Below, in pieces: positions 24,681-32,297 of a DNA stretch of 64,000 nucleotides (position 1 is the first letter of the stretch; each line of letters opens with the position of its first letter). The stretch is from assembly GCA_039527025.1 (NCBI GenBank), contig BAAAJN010000001.1, forward strand, positions 605,370 to 669,369. The letters are read 5' to 3'. Position numbers and translations under genes: made by a program. The notes beneath the pieces are model-generated. The model saw only the letters and a list, made by a program, of their open reading frames with translations. It was not told the DNA's origin and ran no database searches. The stretch comes from Microlunatus lacustris. GTDB lineage: Bacteria > Actinomycetota > Actinomycetes > Propionibacteriales > Propionibacteriaceae.

Positions 24681-25811
24681 GTGATCAACAGACGTCGAGT
24701 GCTCGCTGGCCTCGCGGCCACCGCTGCCCTCACCCTCAGCCTCTCCGCCTGCGGCGGCGGCCGGGCCGGGGCCGGTGGCGACACCTCCGCCGAGCCCGGC
24801 TCCAACGCCGGCGCCCTGATCGGCGTGGCCATGCCCACCAAGACCTCCGAGCGCTGGATCGACGACGGCGACAACGTCAAGGCCAAGCTCGAGGCGCTGG
24901 GCTACAAGGTCGACCTGCAGTACGCGAACGACAAGGTGCCCGACCAGCAGCAGCAGATCGAGTCGATGCTGAACAACGGCGCCAAGGCGCTGATCGTGGC
25001 CTCGATCGACGGCACCGCGCTCACCACCCAGCTGGCCGACGCCGGCACCGACGGCGTCAAGGTCATCGCCTACGACCGCCTGATCAACGGCTCGCCGAAC
25101 GTCGACTACTACGTCACGTTCAACAACGAGCAGGTCGGCGTCCAGCAGGGCACCTCGCTGCTCACCGGCCTCGGCATCCTCGACGCCAGCGGCAACGAGA
25201 CGGGGGAGAAGGGCCCGTTCAACGTCGAGCTCTTCGCCGGCAGCCCGGACGACAACAACGCCACCTTCTTCTACAACGGTGCGATGAGCGTCCTGCAGCC
25301 CTTCATCGACGACGGCACCCTGGTGGTCCCCTCGGGCCAGACCACGTTCCAGCAGGTCGCCACCCAGCAGTGGAAGCTCGACACCGCGCAGGCCCGGATG
25401 GAGACCATCCTCAACGGGTTCTACTCCGGCAAGGAGCTCGACGGCGTGCTGTCGCCCTACGACGGCATCTCCCGCGGCATCCTGAACGCCACCAAGTCGG
25501 CCGGCATCGACAACCCGGTCGTCACCGGCCAGGACGCCGAGAAGCCCTCGGACAAGCTGATCCTCGACGGCGTGCAGTACTCGACGATCTTCAAGGACAC
25601 CCGCCTCCTGGGCAACACCGCGGCGACCATGGTCGACGACGTGCTGAACGGCCGCACGCCGGAGACCAACGACACCGAGACCTACGACAACAAGGTCAAG
25701 GTCGTCCCGACCTTCCAGCACGAGTCGGTCATCGTCACCAAGGACAACCTCGTCGAGGCTGTCGTCGACTCCGGCTACTACACCCAGGAAGAGGTCGAGA
25801 AGGGCGAGTGA
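24681..25811 (+). CDS. chvE: ChvE-like multiple-monosaccharide ABC transporter substrate-binding lipoprotein
   Basis: A 376-residue sugar-binding protein anchored by a lipobox (LTLSLSACGG, Cys near 24). The mature part has the two-lobed type I binding fold: IGVAMPTKTSERWIDDGDN, the LIVASIDGTALTTQL strand and VIAYDRLINGSPNVDYYVTF, the last typical of ChvE/xylose-binding proteins. It captures aldoses such as arabinose, galactose, glucose or xylose; which one cannot be told. GTG start with AAAGGA upstream. It is followed by MmsA and MmsB homologues and controlled, by inference, by the adjacent LacI. Confidence 0.92.
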   Translation: MINRRRVLAGLAATAALTLSLSACGGGRAGAGGDTSAEPGSNAGALIGVAMPTKTSERWIDDGDNVKAKLEALGYKVDLQYANDKVPDQQQQIESMLNNGAKALIVASIDGTALTTQLADAGTDGVKVIAYDRLINGSPNVDYYVTFNNEQVGVQQGTSLLTGLGILDASGNETGEKGPFNVELFAGSPDDNNATFFYNGAMSVLQPFIDDGTLVVPSGQTTFQQVATQQWKLDTAQARMETILNGFYSGKELDGVLSPYDGISRGILNATKSAGIDNPVVTGQDAEKPSDKLILDGVQYSTIFKDTRLLGNTAATMVDDVLNGRTPETNDTETYDNKVKVVPTFQHESVIVTKDNLVEAVVDSGYYTQEEVEKGE

Positions 25812-25836
25812 GCCCGCTCGACGCCTGACGGACCAG

Positions 25837-25868
25837 CCGCGCTCCCCGGTTCCAGCCGGGGGGCGCGG
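25837..25868 (+). terminator. Intra-operon hairpin between the binding-protein and ATPase genes
   Basis: A 13-bp stem (CCGCGCTCCCCGG, 6-nt loop, complement with one G-U) sits in the 90-bp gap between chvE and mmsA. It could act as a partial terminator or stabilise the upstream mRNA, giving more binding protein than transporter, as is usual in such operons. Confidence 0.65.
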
Positions 25869-25901
25869 CGGTGCCGTCTCCCACAGCACACGAGGAAGAG
25901 C

Positions 25902-27440
25902 ATGGCTGACCACATCCTTGAGATGGTGAACATCACCAAGACGTTCCCCGGCGTGAAGGCGCTGCAGGACGTCAACCTGACCGTCGAGCGCGGTGAGGTG
26001 CACGCGATCTGCGGCGAGAACGGCGCCGGGAAGTCGACACTGATGAAGGTGCTGTCCGGGGTCTACCCGCACGGCAGCTACGAGGGCGAGATCGTCCTCG
26101 ACGGCCAGCCGGCGTCGTTCTCCGGCATCCGCGACTCCGAGCGCTCCGGCGTCGTGATCATCCACCAGGAGCTGGCGCTGAGCCCGTTCCTGTCCATCGC
26201 GGAGAACATCTTCCTCGGCAACGAGCAGGCCAGGCGCGGGGTGATCGACTGGAACGCGACCAACCTCGAGGCGGCCCGGCTGCTGCAGCGGGTGGGGTTG
26301 TCGGAGAACCCGATCACCAAGATCACCGACATCGGCGTGGGCAAGCAGCAGCTGGTCGAGATCGCGAAGGCGCTGTCCAAGGACGTCCGCCTGCTCATCC
26401 TCGACGAGCCGACGGCGGCGCTGAACGACGAGGACTCCGCGCACCTGCTGGACCTGCTCCGCGGCCTGCGGGAGCACGGCATCACCTGCATCATCATCAG
26501 CCACAAGCTGAACGAGATCAAAGCCATCGCCGACCGGGTGACGGTGATCCGGGACGGCCGGACCATCGAGACGCTCGACCTCGACGCCGACGACATCAGC
26601 GAGGAGCGGATCATCCGCGGGATGGTGGGTCGCGACCTGCAGAGCCGCTACCCCGACCGCACCCCGGACATCGGCGAGGAGGTGCTGCGGATCGAGGACT
26701 GGACCGTGCAGCACCCGCTGGAGCACTCCCGCACGGTGGTGGACCACGCGAACCTCCACGTCCGGGCGGGGGAGGTCGTCGGCATCGCCGGTCTGATGGG
26801 CGCCGGTCGGACCGAGCTGGCGATGAGCGTGTTCGGCCGTTCCTACGGCCACAACATCACCGGCAACCTGTACAAGAACGGCCGGCAGATCCAGCTGAAG
26901 ACCGTCCGGGACGCGATCAAGAACGGCATCGCCTACGCCACCGAGGACCGCAAGCGCTACGGGCTGAACCTGATCGACGACATCAAGCGCAACATCTCCG
27001 GCGCTGCGCTGGAGAAGCTGGCCAAGACCGGTTGGGTCGACGCCAACCGCGAGCAGGTCGTGGCCAACGACTACCGCAAGAGCATGCGGATCAAGGCGCC
27101 GAACGTGGGCGTGCTGACCGGCAAGCTGTCCGGCGGCAACCAGCAGAAGGTCGTGCTGAGCAAGTGGATGTTCACCGACCCCGACGTGCTGATCCTCGAC
27201 GAGCCCACCCGGGGCATCGACGTGGGGGCGAAGTACGAGATCTACACGATCATCAACTCCCTCGCCGCACAGGGGAAGGCGATCATCGTCATCTCCTCCG
27301 AGCTGCCGGAGCTGATGGGAATCTGCGACCGCATCTACGCCCTGGCCGCCGGTCGGATCACCGGTGAGGTCGAGGTGGCGGGCGCGAAGGCCGAAGAGCT
27401 GATGCACTACATGACCATGGACAAGGACGGATCCCGATGA
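25902..27440 (+). CDS. mmsA: Multiple-monosaccharide ABC transporter ATP-binding protein (MmsA/GguA-like)
   Basis: A 512-residue duplicated ATPase typical of ribose/xylose-type importers. The first domain has Walker A GENGAGKST near residue 38, a Q-loop and Walker B LLILDEPTAALN. The second domain begins near residue 270 and ends with LSGGNQQKV and LILDEPTRGIDVGAKYEIY, which places it in the CUT2 class. RBS GAGGAAG. Its stop overlaps the permease start by 4 bp (ATGA), so the two subunits are made together. Confidence 0.93.
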   Translation: MADHILEMVNITKTFPGVKALQDVNLTVERGEVHAICGENGAGKSTLMKVLSGVYPHGSYEGEIVLDGQPASFSGIRDSERSGVVIIHQELALSPFLSIAENIFLGNEQARRGVIDWNATNLEAARLLQRVGLSENPITKITDIGVGKQQLVEIAKALSKDVRLLILDEPTAALNDEDSAHLLDLLRGLREHGITCIIISHKLNEIKAIADRVTVIRDGRTIETLDLDADDISEERIIRGMVGRDLQSRYPDRTPDIGEEVLRIEDWTVQHPLEHSRTVVDHANLHVRAGEVVGIAGLMGAGRTELAMSVFGRSYGHNITGNLYKNGRQIQLKTVRDAIKNGIAYATEDRKRYGLNLIDDIKRNISGAALEKLAKTGWVDANREQVVANDYRKSMRIKAPNVGVLTGKLSGGNQQKVVLSKWMFTDPDVLILDEPTRGIDVGAKYEIYTIINSLAAQGKAIIVISSELPELMGICDRIYALAAGRITGEVEVAGAKAEELMHYMTMDKDGSR

Positions 27441-28678
27441 GCTCGACCACCCAGGCCGCGACGGACCCGTCGCCGGTCATCCCGCCGCCGCGCGAGCAGT
27501 CCTCCGGCGGGGTGCTCTCCTTCCTCGCCGGCCGGCTCCGCCAGATCGGCATCTTCATCGCGCTGATCGCGATCGTGATCTTGTTCCAGATCCTGACCGG
27601 CGGCACGCTGCTGACCCCGCGCAACGTCACCAGCATCATCAACCAGAACGCCTACGTCCTGATCCTGGCGATCGGGATGGTGATGATCATCATCGCCGGC
27701 CACATCGACCTGTCGGTGGGCTCGGTGGTGGCCTTCGTGGGCGCGATCAGCGGCATCTTCATCGTCTCGTGGGGCTGGCCCTGGTGGATCGGTGTGCTGG
27801 CGGCGATCGTCGTCGGCGGCCTGATCGGGGCCTGGCAGGGCTTCTGGGTGGCCTACGTCGGCATCCCGGCGTTCATCGTCACCCTGGCCGGGATGCTGAC
27901 CTTCCGCGGCCTCACCCAGATGGTGCTGCAGAACGTGCCGATCACGCCGTTCCCGGACGCCTACGTCGCCATCGGCTCAGGCTTCCTGCCGCAGCCGAGC
28001 GCCACGTCGTACTTCGAGATCCTCACCGTCATCCTCGGGGTCGCCGCCACGGCCGCCCTGGTCGCCAGCCAGTTCCGCGAGCGCAGCAAGCGGGTCAAGA
28101 TGGGCCTGGAGGACGAGCCGCGCAGCTGGTTCCTGGTGAAGGCCGGCTTCACCGCCGTGTTCATCCTGGCCATCACCTTCACCCTGGCCAGCTACCGCGG
28201 GACCCCGATCGTGCTGGTCATCCTGGCCGTGCTGGTGCTGCTCTACTCCACGGTGATGACCCGCTTCGTCTTCGGCCGGCACGTCTACGCCCGCGGTGGC
28301 AATCTGCACGCCGCGCAGCTGTCGGGCATCGACACCAAGCGGGTCGACTTCTGGCTGTTCGTCAACATGGGCGTGCTGGCCGCGATCGCCGGCATCGCCT
28401 TCACCGCGCGCAGCAACTCGGCCCTGCCGGGTGCGGGCACCGGCTTCGAGCTGGACGCCATCGCCGCCGTGTTCATCGGCGGTGCGGCGGTGACCGGTGG
28501 CATCGGCACCGTGACCGGGGCCATGATCGGCGGCCTGATCATGGGCGTGCTGAACAACGGCATGTCCCTGCTCGGCCTGGGCAGCGAGGTCCAGTCGTTC
28601 ATCAAGGGCTTCGTCCTGCTGCTGGCCGTCGCGTTCGACATCTTCAACAAGCGGCGGGCCGCGAACGCGTCCAAGTAG
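27437..28678 (+). CDS. mmsB: Multiple-monosaccharide ABC transporter permease (MmsB/GguB-like)
   Basis: A 413-residue polytopic CUT2 permease with about ten hydrophobic segments (for example IFIALIAIVILFQILTGGTL and VLILAIGMVMIIIAGHIDLS). The family core GHIDLSVGSVVAFVGA and the late GGAAVTGGIGTVTGAMIGG loop are present. A longer internal loop (about 205-235, with ERSKRVKMGLEDEP) separates the halves, as in MmsB/GguB rather than RbsC. It pairs with the upstream duplicated ATPase and the ChvE-like binding lipoprotein. Confidence 0.93.
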   Translation: MSSTTQAATDPSPVIPPPREQSSGGVLSFLAGRLRQIGIFIALIAIVILFQILTGGTLLTPRNVTSIINQNAYVLILAIGMVMIIIAGHIDLSVGSVVAFVGAISGIFIVSWGWPWWIGVLAAIVVGGLIGAWQGFWVAYVGIPAFIVTLAGMLTFRGLTQMVLQNVPITPFPDAYVAIGSGFLPQPSATSYFEILTVILGVAATAALVASQFRERSKRVKMGLEDEPRSWFLVKAGFTAVFILAITFTLASYRGTPIVLVILAVLVLLYSTVMTRFVFGRHVYARGGNLHAAQLSGIDTKRVDFWLFVNMGVLAAIAGIAFTARSNSALPGAGTGFELDAIAAVFIGGAAVTGGIGTVTGAMIGGLIMGVLNNGMSLLGLGSEVQSFIKGFVLLLAVAFDIFNKRRAANASK

Positions 28679-28697
28679 CCCGGCCCGACGACCGACC

Positions 28698-28729
28698 AGC
28701 GCCCTCCCCGCTCCGGCGGGGAGGGCGCT
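28698..28729 (+). terminator. Terminator of the sugar-importer operon
   Basis: Perfect 14-bp stem (AGCGCCCTCCCCGC, loop TCCG, complement) 20 bp after the permease stop. No T-run. Confidence 0.8.
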
Positions 28730-28827
28730 GCCGCGTCCAGGACCTTCGACTCTGGCGGAGCGTCTGACCCGGCCCGATGCTGGATCTCGCAGGTACCCCG
28801 GCGCCGCAGCCCCGGCTGCGGCGGTGC

Positions 28828-28869
28828 GGTCGGGGGCAGCTCCCCCAAGATCCGTGGCTGCCCCCGACC
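28828..28869 (-). terminator. Hairpin downstream of rnpB
   Basis: A 13-bp perfect inverted repeat (GGTCGGGGGCAGC and complement, 16-nt loop) lies about 130 nt past the 3' end of the RNase P RNA on the minus strand. It could end the rnpB transcript. The rest of the 28730-28996 gap shows only a smaller hairpin (28804-28821). Confidence 0.5.
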
Positions 28870-28996
28870 TGGGACCGGAGACGGTAGTGCCACCACGTCG
28901 GCCGGACCTGGGGTCTGTGCTACCGGATGACCGGGGTTGGAGCAAACACCGGGGTCGGCGGCCCGATCGTTGGGGCGTCGCGACGGATGGGGGGAC

Positions 28997-29376
28997 GAGC
29001 CGGTCGGTAAGCCGGATTCTGTCCCGGCCGCGAGGGCCGGGGACGGTCATCCATCTGCGACCGCTGTTGCCAGCGGCCTGGTGCGACCTACCCGGAGACT
29101 CGGGCGAGCAGCCCTCGAACGCCTCCGCAGGCACAGGTGCGTGCCCTTCTTGGTCTTGCTCCCGGTGGGGTTTGCCGAGCCGCCCCAGTCACCTGGGGCG
29201 CTGGTGGTCTCTTACACCGCCGTTTCACCCTTACCCGCGCGTCGCCGCGCGGGCGGTCTGTTCTCTGTGGCACTGTCCCGCGGGTCACCCCGGGTGGGTG
29301 TTACCCACCACCGTGCTCTGTGGAGTCCGGACTTTCCTCGACGCCGTTGCCGGCGCCGCGACCGTCTGACCGACTC
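28997..29376 (-). ncRNA. rnpB: RNase P catalytic RNA (bacterial class A)
   Basis: The ribozyme that processes tRNA 5' ends. On the minus strand the conserved 5' block GAGGAAAGTCCGGACTCC and the following CACAGAGCACGGTG are present. The middle holds GGGTGAAACGGCGG and GTAAGAGACCACCAG, and the 3' block is ACAGAATCCGGCTTAC. The ends GAGTCGGTC and GACCGGCTC pair over 9 bp as helix P1, which sets the boundaries; length is about 380 nt. It lies between the sugar-importer operon and methionine aminopeptidase, and is probably transcribed from the 34-bp gap or from read-through of map. Confidence 0.95.
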
Positions 29377-29410
29377 GTCCGCCGACCACTCTAGCCCGAT
29401 CGGGCGCCGG

Positions 29411-30259
29411 TCAGGGGAGGGTGAGCACCTCGGCGCCGGTCTCGGTGACCACCAGGCTGTGCTCGAACTGGGCGCAGCGGCTGCCGTCGGCGGTCTCCAC
29501 CGTCCAGCCGTCGTCCCACAGGAACCACTCGGCGGTGCCCAGGGTGAGCATCGGCTCGATGGTGAAGGTCATCCCCGGGCGCATCACGGTGTCGCGGCCG
29601 GGGTCGTCGTGGTGCGGGATGACCAGGCCGGAGTGGAACGTGGTGTGCACGCCGTGCCCGGTGTAGTCGCGGACGACCCCGTAGCCGAACCGCTTGGCGT
29701 AGCTCTCGATGACCCGACCGATGACGTTGACCTGCCGGCCCGGACGGACCGCCGCGATCGCCCGGCGCAGCGCCTCCTGGGTCCGTTCGGCGAGCAGCCG
29801 GGACGTCTCGTCCAGCTCCCCGCAGCCGAAGGTCACGCAGCTGTCGCCGTGCACGCCGTCCACGAAGGCCGTGATGTCGATCTTGACCAGGTCCCCGTCC
29901 TCGAGCGGCCGGGCGTCCGGGATGCCGTGGCAGACCACCTCGTTGACCGAGGTGCAGGAGGACTTGGGGAAACCCCGGTAGCCCAGGGTGGACGGGTAGG
30001 CGCGGTGGTCGAGCAGGTACGCGTGGGCGACACGGTCCAGGGCGTCGGTCGTGACGCCGGGGGCGACGGCGCCGCCGGCCGCCTGGATGGCTCCGGCCGC
30101 GATCCTGCCGGCCACCCGCATCTTCTCCACCGTCTCGGCCGACTGCACGTCCGGCCCGTCGTAGGGGCGGGGCGCGGGACGGCCGACGTACTCGGGCCGG
30201 GGGATGGAGCGGGGCACCGGGAGGGGTGGGGAGACGGGTGCGGGCAGGACGGGACTCAC
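29411..30259 (-). CDS. map: Type I methionine aminopeptidase
   Basis: Removes the initiator methionine from nascent proteins. It is 282 residues, with an N-terminal extension of about 40 residues that contains PRPEYVGRP, typical of the actinobacterial MapB-like form. Metal ligands are visible: Asp in VKIDITAFVDG, Asp in GVHGDSCVTF, His in YTGHGVHTTFHSG, Glu in FTIEPMLTLG and Glu in the late FEHSLVVTE. GTG start with TACCCT 7 nt upstream, so probably leaderless, divergent from the SPOR-like gene only 29 bp away. Confidence 0.93.
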   Translation of the reverse strand: MSPVLPAPVSPPLPVPRSIPRPEYVGRPAPRPYDGPDVQSAETVEKMRVAGRIAAGAIQAAGGAVAPGVTTDALDRVAHAYLLDHRAYPSTLGYRGFPKSSCTSVNEVVCHGIPDARPLEDGDLVKIDITAFVDGVHGDSCVTFGCGELDETSRLLAERTQEALRRAIAAVRPGRQVNVIGRVIESYAKRFGYGVVRDYTGHGVHTTFHSGLVIPHHDDPGRDTVMRPGMTFTIEPMLTLGTAEWFLWDDGWTVETADGSRCAQFEHSLVVTETGAEVLTLP

Positions 30260-30288
30260 GCCGGGAAGGGTAGTTGTACGGTCAGACC
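30260..30288. promoter_or_regulatory. Second pair of overlapping divergent leaderless promoters
   Basis: TACCCT on the minus strand (30267-30272) serves the GTG at 30259, and TACGGT on the plus strand (30277-30282) serves the ATG at 30289, with 7- and 6-nt spacing. The implied start sites are 30 bp apart, so each -35 region overlaps the other gene's start. Confidence 0.65.
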
Positions 30289-30471
30289 ATGGCTGATGGG
30301 CAGTGGTGGTACGACCTGAAGACCAAGTCCGCGGTGCAGGACACCAAGGCCGGCAAGATCACCGACCGGCTGGGCCCCTACACCTCCCGCGAGGAGGCCG
30401 AGCAGGCGATGGACAAGGTGGCCGAGCGCAACGACGCCTTCGACCACGACCCCCGCTGGAACGACGACTGA
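30289..30471 (+). CDS. Small SPOR-like protein
   Basis: A 60-residue acidic cytosolic protein: WWYDLKTKSAVQD, TDRLGPYTSREEAEQAMDKV and a DPRWNDD end. It is commonly annotated as an SPOR-domain protein in actinobacteria and is often found next to map; its function is unknown. TACGGT 6 nt before the ATG suggests a leaderless mRNA. It is convergent with the SRPBCC gene. Confidence 0.85.
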   Translation: MADGQWWYDLKTKSAVQDTKAGKITDRLGPYTSREEAEQAMDKVAERNDAFDHDPRWNDD

Positions 30472-30491
30472 GCCTGTCGGCGCCGTGCTCC

Positions 30492-30509
30492 GAGCCCGTC
30501 GAAGGGCTC
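30492..30509. terminator. GTCGA-type hairpin between convergent genes
   Basis: GAGCCC-GTCGAA-GGGCTC, preceded by a GAGCCTGTCG copy at 30470-30480. The right arm overlaps the stop codon of the SRPBCC gene on the minus strand. Similar elements occur at 32255 and 41799, also between convergent genes. Confidence 0.6.
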
Positions 30510-30897
30510 AGCGCGCCACGAGGCGCCGCAGCGCGACCCAGGCCAGCGGCGCGTAGGCCGTGACCACGGCCGTCGGTCCCTGCAGGACCAGGCCCGTCAC
30601 CGACCCCCCGCCGGGTACCGCGCGCACCTCGTGGTGGAGGTCCAGCTGGACCGGGCCGAGCCGCACCAGCCAGCTCCAGCGGCGGGCGACCAGGTCGACG
30701 TCGGTGATGGTGAAGCGCAGCCGCAGACCGCCGACGGCGTGCACCGTCCCGCTCACGCCGCGGGCGATGCGTTCGGCGTCGGCGTCCACCCGGGTGATCT
30801 GCGGGGACCAGTCCGGCCACCGCGCGGTCTCGACGTAGCGCTGCCAGACGATCCCGACCGGGGCCGGGCCCTCCGCCGTCAGCCGGCGCACGGCCAT
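30508..30897 (-). CDS. SRPBCC (START/polyketide cyclase-like) family protein
   Basis: A 129-residue single-domain ligand-binding protein. The family pattern is an N-terminal strand (VRRLTAEGPAPVGIVWQRYV), WPDWSPQITRVD, then long beta strands and a C-terminal amphipathic helix (LAWVALRRLVAR). Ligand unknown. ATG 30897 is preceded by AGGAGG. The convergent SPOR-like gene ends 36 bp away. Confidence 0.82.
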   Translation of the reverse strand: MAVRRLTAEGPAPVGIVWQRYVETARWPDWSPQITRVDADAERIARGVSGTVHAVGGLRLRFTITDVDLVARRWSWLVRLGPVQLDLHHEVRAVPGGGSVTGLVLQGPTAVVTAYAPLAWVALRRLVAR

Positions 30898-31011
30898 CGG
30901 TCCTCCTGCTGCTCGTCGGGTCCCCGCTCGGAGGATGATCGGCTCATCGTAAACTTCCCCATCGACGCGCCGACGGGGCGTCGACCGCAGCCCTCGAGCG
31001 AGGAGAGACAC

Positions 31012-31404
31012 ATGAAGATCGTGAAGATCAGGACCCTGCTGGTGGCCGCTGTCGCCGGCGGCACCGGGTACGTGCTGGGCACCAAGGCCGGCCAGACCCG
31101 CTACGCCGAGCTCAAGGTGCAGGCCGACAAGCTCCGCGCCCAGGCCGACCGGCTCGCCCGCAGCCCGCAGGTGCGCGAGACCGTGGCGAACGTCGCCGAC
31201 AAGGTCAAGGAGACGGCCGAGAAGCTGCCCGACCCCGTGGCCGACGTCGTGACCAAGGCGGCGGACGCGGCCACCGAGGCGACGTCGGAGGTGAGTGACG
31301 CTCCCGCGTCCACCATCCCGGCCCCCACGACGGTCGCACCGGCCACCGCCGCGCCGGACCTCGACGCCCTCGAGGGCGACGACCCGCCTCGTCCCGCCGT
31401 CTGA
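31012..31404 (+). CDS. YtxH-like membrane-anchored helical protein
   Basis: A 130-residue protein. One hydrophobic segment (LLVAAVAGGTGYVLGTKAG, about 8-27) is followed by a charged amphipathic helix (YAELKVQADKLRAQADRLA; VADKVKETAEKL) and an Ala/Pro/Thr-rich tail. This resembles YtxH/gas-vesicle-type stress proteins, but the similarity is compositional and the function unknown. AGGAG precedes the ATG. The transglutaminase-like gene begins 7 bp after its stop. Confidence 0.75.
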   Translation: MKIVKIRTLLVAAVAGGTGYVLGTKAGQTRYAELKVQADKLRAQADRLARSPQVRETVANVADKVKETAEKLPDPVADVVTKAADAATEATSEVSDAPASTIPAPTTVAPATAAPDLDALEGDDPPRPAV

Positions 31405-31411
31405 CCCCGGG

Positions 31412-32230
31412 GTGACCACCCGCACCCTGCGGATCGGCTGCGAGTTCGTCCACCAGTCCCGCTACGACGTCGCGTCGGTCTTCCAGGTCGAACCGCTGGG
31501 TGACCAGCAGGCCGAGCTGGTCGAGTCGGCGTGGTCGTCGGACCCGGAGGTGGTCAGCACGACCTACACGGACCTGTACGGGAACCTCTGCCGACGGCTG
31601 ACCATCCCGGCCGGCCGGTCGGTGATCAGCTACGACGCCACCATGATCGTCCCCGACGACACCGAGGAGGCGGACGAGGAGGCTCCCGAGGTCGCCCCGG
31701 AGAAGCTGCCGGACGACGTGCTGGTCTACACCTTGCCCAGCCGCTACGCGCTGCCCGACGTGCTGGGCAAGGAGGCGTGGAACCGGTTCGGTGGCGTGAG
31801 ACCCGGCTACACCCGGGTCCAGGCGATCTGCGACTACGTCAACGACCACCTGACGTTCCAGTACGGGGCGAGCGACTCCCGCACCACCGCCGCCGACGTG
31901 CACGCGTCCGGCTACGGGGTCTGCCGCGACTTCACCCACCTCGGGGTGTCGTTGTGCCGGGCGCTCAACATCCCGGCCCGCTACGTCTTCGGCTACCTGC
32001 CGCAGATCGAGGTGCCGCCGCTCGAGGCGCCGATGGACTTCGCCGCCTGGATGGAGGTCTACCTCGGCGACCGCTGGTGGACCTTCGACCCGCGCAACAA
32101 CGAGCGGCGCAAGGGACGGGTGCTGATCGGTCGCGGCCGCGACGCGGGGGACGTGGCCATGGCCACCACCTTCGGCTCCCCCTACCTGGAGAAGATGGTC
32201 GTCATCGCCGAGGACGCGCCGGGGGACTAG
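31412..32230 (+). CDS. Transglutaminase-like (DUF2126-unrelated) cysteine-protease-fold protein with altered His site
   Basis: A 272-residue cytosolic protein. An N-terminal beta domain (about 1-95) carries an acidic insert (DDTEEADEEAPE). The transglutaminase core follows, with the nucleophile Cys in ASGYGVCRDFTHLGV near residue 172 and the aspartate in WWTFDPRNNERR. At the place where most relatives have His (H/F-HAWxEVYL) this protein reads MDFAAWMEVYLG, so the catalytic histidine seems replaced by alanine. It may be non-catalytic or use another residue. GTG start 7 bp after the YtxH-like gene. Confidence 0.82.
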   Translation: MTTRTLRIGCEFVHQSRYDVASVFQVEPLGDQQAELVESAWSSDPEVVSTTYTDLYGNLCRRLTIPAGRSVISYDATMIVPDDTEEADEEAPEVAPEKLPDDVLVYTLPSRYALPDVLGKEAWNRFGGVRPGYTRVQAICDYVNDHLTFQYGASDSRTTAADVHASGYGVCRDFTHLGVSLCRALNIPARYVFGYLPQIEVPPLEAPMDFAAWMEVYLGDRWWTFDPRNNERRKGRVLIGRGRDAGDVAMATTFGSPYLEKMVVIAEDAPGD

Positions 32231-32254
32231 CGCCGGACTCACAGCCCGCCGCCT

Positions 32255-32281
32255 GAGCCTGTCGAAGGCCCCTCGAGGCTC
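32255..32281. terminator. GTCGA-type hairpin between convergent genes
   Basis: GAGCCT (with GTCGAAGG) and AGGCTC pair across a 15-nt interior that can itself fold (CGA/TCG). It lies in the 67-bp gap between the transglutaminase-like gene and nadE. Confidence 0.55.
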
Positions 32282-32297
32282 GCGCAGAGGCGTCACC

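Noticed and set aside
24450..27407. A 985-codon open frame on the minus strand opposite the sugar-importer genes, and many similar long antisense frames across the window
   Set aside because: In DNA this GC-rich, stop codons are rare in all frames. The products are low-complexity and the opposite strand encodes recognised proteins with full motifs.
28824..29394. Several short open frames around 28.8-29.4 kb
   Set aside because: Most of the stretch is RNase P RNA with conserved blocks and a pairing P1 helix; the frames are by-products.
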